A stretch of DNA of 8,895 nt, taken from the NCBI GenBank assembly GCA_028293055.1, contig JAQGLD010000262.1, positions 1 through 8,895 of the forward strand, written 5' to 3'. This DNA comes from Alphaproteobacteria bacterium (lineage in GTDB: Bacteria; Pseudomonadota; Alphaproteobacteria; Sphingomonadales; Sphingomonadaceae). Under the pieces are notes generated by a model that was not told the origin of the DNA, searched no databases, and worked only from the letters and a program-made list of their open reading frames with translations. Shown piece after piece: positions 1 through 5,841 of the stretch; position 1 is the stretch's first letter, and each line of letters starts with the position of its first letter. The translations under genes were made by a program, and so were the position numbers.

Positions 1-911
1 GCCGGCGCCCGATGCTCGCTGACCGCCGCCCAGATCGCGGTGGCGACGATGATCGTGGCGCCGAGCACCGTCCACAGCCCCGGCACTTCGCCAAAGGCGA
101 GGAAGCCCGCGGCGATGGCGAAGGGCAGCCGGATATAGTCGACCGAGGCGAGCTTCGCCGCATCGCCGATCGCCATTCCGTGGATATAGGTGGCGGTGGT
201 CGCAACGCTGACGCCGCCGAGCAGGGCGAGCCACAGAAAGTCCGTCGGGCTGGGCCAGCGCCAGGTTCCGATGGCCGCCGGGAAAAGCAAGACCACGCCC
301 AGGATCGAGGACCAGACCATGATCGTCGCGACCTTGTTCTTTCGGGTCAGGAGCTTGATCCCGGTGACGCTGAGCGCGAGCAGGAAGGCCGAGACGATGG
401 CGGCGAGATGCGCCCAGCCGATCGCGGTCGCGGTCGAAGGGCGGGCGATCAGTAACACGCCGGCAAAGCCCATGATCAAGGCGGCCCAAGTCGTCGGGGC
501 GACGCGGTCACGCAGGACCAGAGCCGCCAACGGGCCGATCCACAGGCCCCGCGTGAAGGAGATCGCATTGGCGTCTGCCAGAGGCAGCTTCTGGACGGCA
601 TAATAGGAAAGCGTGACTCCCAGGGCGGCGGAGAGCGAGCGCCCGATCTGCATCCAGACCCCATTGAGCGCCAACACCTTGCCGCGGCTGCGTACCACCA
701 GGGGCATCATCAGCAGGAGTCCGGCCGCCTGGCTGTACAAGGCCTGGACCGGCGGCGCGTAGCCGTGGAGCGACTTGATCAGCAGGGTCATCGCCGTGAA
801 GAAGGCCGCCGACACGATCAGCCAGATCGTGCCGCGGATCATGTCGGGAAGCTGGTGATAAGCCTGCCGGGCCGAAGCGCGCCGGGCCGAAATCCGGGCT
901 TTCATTTCCAT
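1..911 (-). CDS. EamA/DMT-family inner-membrane transporter (C-terminus cut by window edge)
   Basis: Drug/metabolite transporter superfamily protein, expected to have about ten transmembrane helices in two EamA repeats. It would move a small organic solute or metabolite across the inner membrane; the substrate cannot be read from sequence. The frame is open from the ATG at 911 to the window edge (303 codons) and the family is usually about 280-310 residues, so only a few residues should be missing. Hydrophobic segments start near residue 27 (RGTIWLIVSAAFFTAMTLLI) and alternate with short charged loops; the end of the first repeat reads AALIMGFAGVLLIARP, a typical EamA pattern, and the second repeat starts soon after with AHLAAIVSAFLLAL. 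The start overlaps the stop of the upstream VOC gene by one base (TGATG), so translation is probably coupled; a second ATG lies two codons in, at 905. Family confident, substrate unknown. Confidence 0.88.
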   Translation of the reverse strand, partial: MEMKARISARRASARQAYHQLPDMIRGTIWLIVSAAFFTAMTLLIKSLHGYAPPVQALYSQAAGLLLMMPLVVRSRGKVLALNGVWMQIGRSLSAALGVTLSYYAVQKLPLADANAISFTRGLWIGPLAALVLRDRVAPTTWAALIMGFAGVLLIARPSTATAIGWAHLAAIVSAFLLALSVTGIKLLTRKNKVATIMVWSSILGVVLLFPAAIGTWRWPSPTDFLWLALLGGVSVATTATYIHGMAIGDAAKLASVDYIRLPFAIAAGFLAFGEVPGLWTVLGATIIVATAIWAAVSEHRAP

Positions 912-1336
912 CAGCGGGCGGCGCCGCCCATCCGCGTTGCGCTGGCCTTCCATTGCTCAGGCGGAGTTTCGCCGATGTCGAAGTCGAGCTCCACTTCGGC
1001 GCCGTTCGGATCTTCGAGAAACATCTGCCAGCGCGAAAAGGGTCTCGGCGTCCGGATGATGGAATAGTCGATCCCACGCCCGCGCAGGGTGTCCGCGATC
1101 GTCAACAGACCTTCGCTGGTGAAGGCGATGTGATCGATTACGCCGCGGCGGGGCTCCGGCATCGAGGCGACTTCGAGGACATGAAGGATCGGGCGATCGC
1201 CGGCGTAGAGCCAGGCGCCACCGATGCCGAAATCCGGCCTCGCCCCGTCAGTGAGACCAAGCAAGGCGTAGAAGGCGATTGTCTCGGCGAGCCGGTTGGT
1301 GACGATCGTGAAATGATCCATGGCTCGAATGGTCAT
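911..1336 (-). CDS. Single-domain VOC (glyoxalase/bleomycin-resistance/dioxygenase) family protein
   Basis: A 141-residue vicinal-oxygen-chelate fold protein, probably a cytoplasmic metal-dependent enzyme acting as a dimer. It has two beta-alpha-beta-beta-beta modules. The first opens with MDHFTIV, where His8 is a candidate metal ligand; the second opens with IDHIAF (His69) and ends with FLEDPNGAEVEL, where Glu116 is the conserved C-terminal ligand. His52 (ILHVLE) is a possible fourth ligand in place of the glyoxalase glutamate. Length is normal for a one-domain VOC protein. The ATG at 1336 is preceded by AAAGAGGTC, a plausible ribosome binding site; an internal ATG at residue 6 is less likely. 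It is the first gene of a two-gene unit with the EamA transporter, transcribed away from the shared control region and divergent from the larger VOC gene. The reaction could be isomerisation, ring-cleavage-type oxidation, lyase chemistry or resistance; context favours catabolism. Confidence 0.87.
   Translation of the reverse strand: MTIRAMDHFTIVTNRLAETIAFYALLGLTDGARPDFGIGGAWLYAGDRPILHVLEVASMPEPRRGVIDHIAFTSEGLLTIADTLRGRGIDYSIIRTPRPFSRWQMFLEDPNGAEVELDFDIGETPPEQWKASATRMGGAAR
916..929. repeat. 14-bp perfect palindrome at the VOC/EamA junction
   Basis: GGGCGGCGCCGCCC is its own reverse complement. It lies inside the last codons of the VOC gene and ends five bases before the ATG of the EamA gene, where a ribosome binding site would sit. 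In RNA it could fold only with loss of the central bases to a loop. It may be coincidence in GC-rich DNA or may hide the downstream start until a ribosome arrives from the upstream gene. Confidence 0.4.
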
Positions 1337-1380
1337 GACCTCTTTGGTCCCTCCCCGGGATCCGGCGTGATTCCAAATTT

Positions 1381-1411
1381 AATCTGAACATAGGCTCTTC
1401 TTCTGATATTA
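1381..1411. promoter_or_regulatory. Candidate tandem operator, copy 1
   Basis: The plus strand reads AATCT, 15 bp, then TTCTGATATT, the same words at the same spacing as at 8387-8416. It resolves into two direct half-sites, TCTGAACATA (1383-1392) and TCTGATATTA (1402-1411), matching at 7 of 10 positions and offset by 19 bp, so both fall on nearly the same DNA face. The second half-site extends into the near-palindrome TCTGATATTAGA (1402-1413). It lies 44 bp from the VOC/EamA start and 63 bp from the two-domain VOC start, a fitting position for a regulator of both. Confidence 0.5.
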
Positions 1412-1445
1412 GATAGATGCTAGTTGCTGCGAGAGATCGGCGAAT

Positions 1446-1459
1446 GTGCGAAAACGCAC
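1446..1459 (+). repeat. Small perfect hairpin abutting the ribosome binding site
   Basis: GTGCG, loop AAAA, CGCAC: a perfect five-base-pair stem with a four-base loop. It ends two bases before the GGGGAGGAG ribosome binding site of the two-domain VOC gene. It could tune translation or messenger stability, or act as a DNA-level inverted repeat, but it is short enough to be chance. Confidence 0.35.
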
Positions 1460-1474
1460 CGGGGAGGAGATGGA

Positions 1475-2449
1475 ATGTCGAAATTCGAGATGCTGCTGAG
1501 CGCCGATATGATGGTGCCCGACCCAGACGCGATGACCGAGCTTCTGGTGTCCAAGCTCGGCGTTCACAGCCATCCGCGCTGGCGCCAGGCTTTCGACAAT
1601 CATCCTTACATCGCCCATTTCCTGCGCGTCCAGAAATCGCTCGCGATAGCGCCGACCCGGATCGAGCCGCAGGTCCACCTCGACCGACCCAATCCCGGAG
1701 ACCCCCTCTTTCACGACCATCTCAAGGGCCTCGAAGTCTATCAGGGACGTCATCGGCCGATGCTGACTCATTCGGTGGTGCTGGTCACCTGGCGCGCCAA
1801 GCTGGAAGCCCTGATCCAGCGCCTGCACGAACGCAAGCTCCGGTTCCGCCTCGCCCAGCGCACCCCTGAAATGGCATTCGATCGTCTGTGGCTGGGCGTG
1901 ACTCCCGAAGACCTGCAATATGAGCCTTCGGTCGACGGTGGCCTCTGCATCGAGTTCATCCCCCTGGAGCCGACCCAGATGCCCGCGGAAGTCTTCGACG
2001 TGCCGCCGCCGCGGGTGAAGGATCCCAAGCCGGGCGAGCTTCTGCGCGTGACCGCGCGCGGCTTCATCGTCCGCGACCTAGAATTCACGCTCGGCAAGCT
2101 GCGCGACAATCTGGAATGGGAGCCGGAATCGGTCTCCGACCTTGCCGGCGAAGGCTATCGGCGCGGGCGCATGGGATTCACCATCGGCCATAGCGCCACC
2201 TTGGATGTCGTCGAACCGACCCGCTGGGATTCGCCGACCGGCCTCTACCTGAACAATTGGGGCCCTGGTCCGCATTTCACCCGGCTTGGCGTGTTCGACC
2301 TGGAAGCCAAGGCCGAGCAATTGCGCGATCAGGGAATCGCCTTCGAATGGGTGCCCGAATCCGACGCCGTCGCCGGCGCGCCGCTGATCCGGATCGATCC
2401 GCGCGAGCTGGCTGGGCAGATGTATGAGCTGGAGGGCCTCGCCGAGTAA
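1475..2449 (+). CDS. Two-domain VOC (glyoxalase/extradiol-dioxygenase fold) protein
   Basis: A 324-residue cytoplasmic protein with four VOC-type modules. Module 2 starts with LTHSVVLVT (His99) and ends with GGLCIEFIPL (Glu160). Module 4 starts with GPHFTRLGV (His267) and ends with GQMYELEGL (Glu318). These four residues fit a two-plus-two metal site like that of glyoxalase I. Module 3 starts VTARGFIVRDLE and lacks the histidine that type I extradiol dioxygenases use there, so a classical catechol dioxygenase is less likely. The start chosen is the ATG at 1475, 5 bp after the strong site GGGGAGGAG; the frame stays open upstream to 1424, but that stretch has no ribosome site and would overlap the control region. 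The gene is divergent from the VOC/EamA unit and convergent with the FAH gene, only 10 bp separating the stops. Likely a catabolic enzyme; reaction unknown. Confidence 0.82.
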   Translation: MSKFEMLLSADMMVPDPDAMTELLVSKLGVHSHPRWRQAFDNHPYIAHFLRVQKSLAIAPTRIEPQVHLDRPNPGDPLFHDHLKGLEVYQGRHRPMLTHSVVLVTWRAKLEALIQRLHERKLRFRLAQRTPEMAFDRLWLGVTPEDLQYEPSVDGGLCIEFIPLEPTQMPAEVFDVPPPRVKDPKPGELLRVTARGFIVRDLEFTLGKLRDNLEWEPESVSDLAGEGYRRGRMGFTIGHSATLDVVEPTRWDSPTGLYLNNWGPGPHFTRLGVFDLEAKAEQLRDQGIAFEWVPESDAVAGAPLIRIDPRELAGQMYELEGLAE

Positions 2450-2458
2450 ATCTCGCCG
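2440..2458. terminator. Weak stem-loop at the convergent gene junction
   Basis: CGAG, loop TAAAT, CTCG (2443-2455) forms a stem that extends by C-G and G-C pairs after one C-C mismatch. It spans the stop codon of the two-domain VOC gene and the 10-bp gap before the FAH stop. No T-tract follows on either strand, so it is at best a weak bidirectional terminator. No better terminator was seen at this junction. Confidence 0.2.
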
Positions 2459-2459
2459 G

Positions 2460-3437
2460 TCAGGGCTTGACCAAGCGGCTTCGCAATATCCCTATTCGCT
2501 CGACCTCGAGCTCGACGACGTCGCCGGGCTGGAGGTAGCGCATCTGCTCGAGGCCGCAGCCCGTGCCGACCGTCCCGGAGCCGAGGGCCTCCCCGGGGTG
2601 GAGCGTTTCGGAGCGCGAAATATGGGCGATGACCTGCTCGAAGGTCCAGCCCATGGACGCGGTCGAGCCCCTCCCCCATTCCTCGCCATTGACCCGGGCG
2701 ATCATCGACAGGTCGTAGGGATCGGGGATTTCGTCGGCGGTGACCAGGCACGGCCCCATCACATTGCCGGTGTCGAAATCCTTGCCCTTGGCCGGACCGA
2801 GCTGGCCGCTCATCTCGAGCGCCTGGGCATCGCGCGCGGTGAAATCGTTGTAGATGGTATAGCCGAATATGTAGGTGCGCGCCCCATCGGCCGACACGTC
2901 CTTGGCCTTGCGGCCGATATAGCAGGCCCATTCCAGCTCGAAATCCATCGCTCGGGAATAAGCCGGCCATTCGACTTCATCGTCATTGCCGACCACCGAA
3001 AAGCGATTGGCCTTGTAGTAGATCGGCTGGCGGCTGAAGGTCTCGAGCACCCGGTCTTCTTCCTCGGTGCCGAGCGCGCGATAGGCGGCCTCGGGGTCGG
3101 GCGCCTTGCGGACCTTGAACCGGCGCGCCGCCTGGAAGCTGTTGCGAAGATGCTGCTCGAAGCAGGAGCAGTCGCGCAATTGGGGCGGCGGCTGCAGCGG
3201 CGCGTGGAGATGCGCCTCCGACCTTGCCACCAGCGCCGAGGCCGGCGGCGCGGCGACGATCTCGCGCGCCAGAGCCAGCGCATCCTCACCGCCCTCGATC
3301 ATCGCCTGCAGGCTGGCGAGGCTGCCGCCGCCGCGGCCTTGCGCCGCCGTCGCAAGGTCGACGATCCGCGTATCGTCGTCGACCAAAGCGCCGGACCTCG
3401 CAACGCCCCCGCCCTGCGACCAAGTCACCAGTCTCAC
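2460..3437 (-). CDS. Fumarylacetoacetate hydrolase (FAH) family protein
   Basis: A 325-residue metal-dependent hydrolase of the FAH superfamily, whose members cleave or decarboxylate beta-diketo acids and acylpyruvates late in aromatic and related catabolism. The active-site pattern is complete: Asp89 and His96 (D-x6-H, matching Asp126/His133 of mouse FAH), Glu167 and Glu169 in MDFELEW, and Asp198 in YNDFTARD. The GKDFDTGNVMGPCLVT stretch and the C-terminal PGDVVELEVERIG strand are usual for the family. An acidic and basic insert near residues 105-140 lengthens the loop after the catalytic histidine. The start is a GTG at 3437, preceded by GGGAG and overlapping the MFS stop by four bases (GTGA); the frame is open further upstream, but inside the MFS gene. 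Last gene of the receptor operon, probably translationally coupled. Substrate not assignable. Confidence 0.9.
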   Translation of the reverse strand: MRLVTWSQGGGVARSGALVDDDTRIVDLATAAQGRGGGSLASLQAMIEGGEDALALAREIVAAPPASALVARSEAHLHAPLQPPPQLRDCSCFEQHLRNSFQAARRFKVRKAPDPEAAYRALGTEEEDRVLETFSRQPIYYKANRFSVVGNDDEVEWPAYSRAMDFELEWACYIGRKAKDVSADGARTYIFGYTIYNDFTARDAQALEMSGQLGPAKGKDFDTGNVMGPCLVTADEIPDPYDLSMIARVNGEEWGRGSTASMGWTFEQVIAHISRSETLHPGEALGSGTVGTGCGLEQMRYLQPGDVVELEVERIGILRSRLVKP

Positions 3438-4750
3438 ATCATGTCTCCCTGGCCCTGAGCCGCCGCGCGCAAGCCGGCTCGCCAGGCGAGCGCATAATGA
3501 ATACAGCCCCAGGCGCCGGTCAGCATCAGCGCCACCAGCCCCCATCTTATCCCGTCGCTGCCGCCGACCCAGTCGCTGACTGCGCCGGCGAGGAAGGGTC
3601 CGAGGCCGTAGCCGATGAGGTTGGTCGCGATCTGCAGGGCCGAGACGCAGATGCCGCGCATCTGGGGCTCGACGCTGCCGATGATCGCACTGTAGCCGGG
3701 CGCCGTGTAGCCGCGCACGATCATCTCGAACAGCACCAGCCCGCCCAAGGCGACGGTCAGGCTGCTGGAGAGCAGGAAAACGAGGCCTGTCACCACCGAG
3801 ACCGCAGTGGTGATCCCCGCGGTCAGCGGCAAGGCGGCCATGCCACCCCGCTTGAAGACGCGGTCACCCAGCGGACCGCCGAGCAGCGCCCCGAGGCCGC
3901 CGAACAATCCGGCCGCCAGCCCGGCGAGCAGGCCGGCCTGGGACAGGGAAAGATGATGGACCCGGATCAGGAAGGAGGCCTGCCAGACCAGCACGCCCGA
4001 CAGCATCATCGAATTGAGCGACATGCCGATGAAGACATGGACGAATAGCGGCCGACGCACCACGTAGCGCAAAGTGTCACGAAGCGGCGGAGCGACCTCC
4101 TTGGCCGCGGTCGACGAAGTACGGGCCGGTTCGGCCACGGTGAAGAACAGCAATGCGGCGATGGCGAGACCCGGCAGGCCGGCGATCAGGAAGGCAGCAC
4201 GCCAGCCATAATGGACTGCAATCATGCTGCCGAGGATGAAGCTTGCCGCGGTGCCGAGTGCGGTGCTCGCCCAAAAGATCCCGATCGCGGTGGACCGACG
4301 CCGCGGCGGGAATAGATCGCCGATCATCGACAATGCGGTCGGGGCCCCCCCCGACTCGGACAGTCCCACGGCGAGCCGCGCGGTGACCAGGGCGCCATAG
4401 CTCTGCACGACGCCGCACAAGGCGGTGCAGCCGCTCCACACCGCGACCAGCAATGCGAGCAGGCGACGTCGATCGACGCGGTCGATCAGATAGCCCAGCG
4501 GGAGCCCGGCAATCGCGTAGGTAAGACCGAAAGCGAGCCCGGTCAGGATACCGATCTGGCCATCGCCGAGGTGGAACTCCTTCTTGATCGGCTCGATCAC
4601 GATCGACATCACCGAGCGGTCGACCGAGTGCAGGGTATAGATGAAGGTCAACACGGCCAGCGCCCACCAGGCGCGGCCGGCGATCGGGCGGTCGACCGGT
4701 GCCGCTATCGGCTCTGCGGCGGCGTCGGCGGCCGCGGGAGTCCAGCTCAT
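3434..4750 (-). CDS. Spinster-like major facilitator superfamily transporter
   Basis: A 438-residue inner-membrane transporter with twelve predicted helices. TM1 (about residues 27-48) holds FIYTLHSVDRSVMSIVIEP, with the Asp44-Arg45 pair common in spinster-like MFS proteins. The loop between TM2 and TM3 carries MFS motif A as GYLIDRVDRRR (86-96). TM4-5 reads RLAVGLSESGGAP followed by DLFPPRRRSTAIGIF, again spinster-like. A central loop near residues 200-215 (EPARTSSTAAKEVAPP) divides the two halves. The ATG at 4750 lies one base after the amidohydrolase stop (TGAAATG) and has GGAAGAG upstream; an in-frame extension to 5071 would overlap the amidohydrolase and is not used. Between a TonB-dependent receptor and cytoplasmic enzymes, it most likely imports the receptor's ligand or the amidohydrolase product. 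Substrate unknown, and export is also possible. A run of eight C on the plus strand (4345-4352) does not break the frame. Confidence 0.9.
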   Translation of the reverse strand: MSWTPAAADAAAEPIAAPVDRPIAGRAWWALAVLTFIYTLHSVDRSVMSIVIEPIKKEFHLGDGQIGILTGLAFGLTYAIAGLPLGYLIDRVDRRRLLALLVAVWSGCTALCGVVQSYGALVTARLAVGLSESGGAPTALSMIGDLFPPRRRSTAIGIFWASTALGTAASFILGSMIAVHYGWRAAFLIAGLPGLAIAALLFFTVAEPARTSSTAAKEVAPPLRDTLRYVVRRPLFVHVFIGMSLNSMMLSGVLVWQASFLIRVHHLSLSQAGLLAGLAAGLFGGLGALLGGPLGDRVFKRGGMAALPLTAGITTAVSVVTGLVFLLSSSLTVALGGLVLFEMIVRGYTAPGYSAIIGSVEPQMRGICVSALQIATNLIGYGLGPFLAGAVSDWVGGSDGIRWGLVALMLTGAWGCIHYALAWRAGLRAAAQGQGDMM

Positions 4751-4751
4751 T

Positions 4752-5834
4752 TCAACTCTTCCTCGACGCAGCGCGGCCGAGCAGCATGGCAGCGTTTTGA
4801 TGAAGGACAAGCTCCGCCTCGGCCGGCCTGAGCGCCTTGCGGACATAATCGAAGGTTCTCGCGTAGGGCTCGAAAGCCAGCAGCACCGGGAAGTCGCTGC
4901 CCGGGACGATACGGTCGGCGCCGAATGCCTCGACCGCGGCGTGGAGCGCTGGCGCCGAGCCATGAGACACGCTGTCGTACCAGAAGCGGCGCGCCGTCTC
5001 GCTCGGTCGACCGGCCAGCTTCTCGATGGCGAGCGGAAGCTGGTTGTCGAGGCGGTCAAGCATGGAGGCAAGACCGCCGCCGAGGTGGGGGATGACGATC
5101 TTCAGATCCGGATAAAGCGAAGGAATATTGGCCGCGATCATCTGCAGCGCCACCACCGAATCTTCGAGCAGGGGCCCCGCCGCGGCCGCAAGCTTCCAGT
5201 CCAGCACCAGCGGCGACAACAGGCCGTTGACGCTCGGGTGGACGAACAGGATCGTCCGACGGCGGTTCATTTCCGCGAACAGGGGCGCGAAGCGCGGGTC
5301 GGCGATCGAGGTGCCGAGACAGGAGGCGTGGAGCGCCACGCCGGCGAGGCCGAGATCGTCCAGCGCACGCCGCAGCTCGCCGAGCGCGGAATCGACGTGC
5401 GGGAGCGGTAGCGCGGCAAGGCCCAGGAAGCGTCCCGGATGGTCGCGTGCCAGAGCGGAATGGCGATCGTTGGCAATCCGCGCCGCGCGGATCGCAGCCT
5501 CGGAATCGCCCAGATAAGGGCCCAGTGTTTGCGAAAGGATCTGCGTGGCGACCCCGGCTTCGTCCATCAGCGCCACCCGCTGAGCCATCGCCACGGGATC
5601 ATCGCCGCCCTTGCCCCCACTGGTCGGCGAAGGACCGGAAGACTGCGCCGCATAGCCCGGCGCCTTGACTCCGCCCTGAGCCAACAGGCCGAGATAGGCC
5701 GGGATGGCGACATGGGCATGGACATCGACCACGCCATGAAGCCGGCTGCCGACCAGCGCGCCGAGCACCCCGCCCGGCGCCGCGGCGGCAAGGCCGCCGC
5801 CGAGCGCCAATGACAGGATGCCGCGTCGGTTCAC
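4752..5834 (-). CDS. Amidohydrolase-2 (ACMSD-like) family protein with a probable Tat leader
   Basis: A 360-residue TIM-barrel metal enzyme of the amidohydrolase superfamily; the ACMSD-like branch contains decarboxylases and C-C or ester/lactone hydrolases. The metal-site residues are visible: His39 and His41 (DVHAHV), His199 (LFVHPSV), His250 (VIPHLGGG) and Asp314 (PGSDFP). The first 30 residues form a leader: MNRRGILSLALGGG has a twin-arginine pair followed by a hydrophobic core, so export to the periplasm by the Tat route is likely, though no clear AxA cleavage site is seen. The start is a GTG at 5834, seven bases after the receptor stop, with only a weak ribosome site; it keeps the leader. 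A later GTG at residue 23 would give a cytoplasmic form but lacks a ribosome site too. Second gene of the operon, directly between receptor and MFS, which fits processing of the imported compound in the periplasm. Confidence 0.87.
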   Translation of the reverse strand: MNRRGILSLALGGGLAAAAPGGVLGALVGSRLHGVVDVHAHVAIPAYLGLLAQGGVKAPGYAAQSSGPSPTSGGKGGDDPVAMAQRVALMDEAGVATQILSQTLGPYLGDSEAAIRAARIANDRHSALARDHPGRFLGLAALPLPHVDSALGELRRALDDLGLAGVALHASCLGTSIADPRFAPLFAEMNRRRTILFVHPSVNGLLSPLVLDWKLAAAAGPLLEDSVVALQMIAANIPSLYPDLKIVIPHLGGGLASMLDRLDNQLPLAIEKLAGRPSETARRFWYDSVSHGSAPALHAAVEAFGADRIVPGSDFPVLLAFEPYARTFDYVRKALRPAEAELVLHQNAAMLLGRAASRKS

Positions 5835-5841
5835 CGGGCGC

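Larger units (their letters stand above)
1337..1474. promoter_or_regulatory. Divergent promoter region between the two VOC genes
   Basis: This 138-bp gap separates two outward-facing genes and must hold promoters for both. It contains the AT-rich block at about 1375-1416, which stands out against the GC-rich surroundings, the tandem half-site element at 1383-1411, a small hairpin at 1446-1459, and ribosome binding sites at each end (GGGGAGGAG at 1461-1469 for the plus-strand gene). No sigma-70 -35/-10 pair could be chosen with confidence on either strand. Confidence 0.7.

Noticed and set aside
1409..1918. Minus-strand frame opposite the two-domain VOC gene
   Set aside because: It is a shadow of the VOC gene without a ribosome binding site or known domain.
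1475..2449. Calling the two-domain VOC gene a catechol-type extradiol dioxygenase
   Set aside because: The module-3 histidine needed for the 2-His-1-carboxylate iron site is not at the expected place, so only the fold family is claimed.
2424..3458. Long plus-strand open frame opposite the FAH gene
   Set aside because: It lacks a recognisable domain and is antisense to a gene with a full set of FAH catalytic residues; long antisense frames are common in GC-rich DNA.
4341..4352. GGGGCCCCCCCC run in the MFS gene as a phase-variation tract
   Set aside because: The tract is short, encodes a conserved Gly-Gly-Ala segment in TM4, and the frame is intact; such runs are expected in GC-rich coding DNA.
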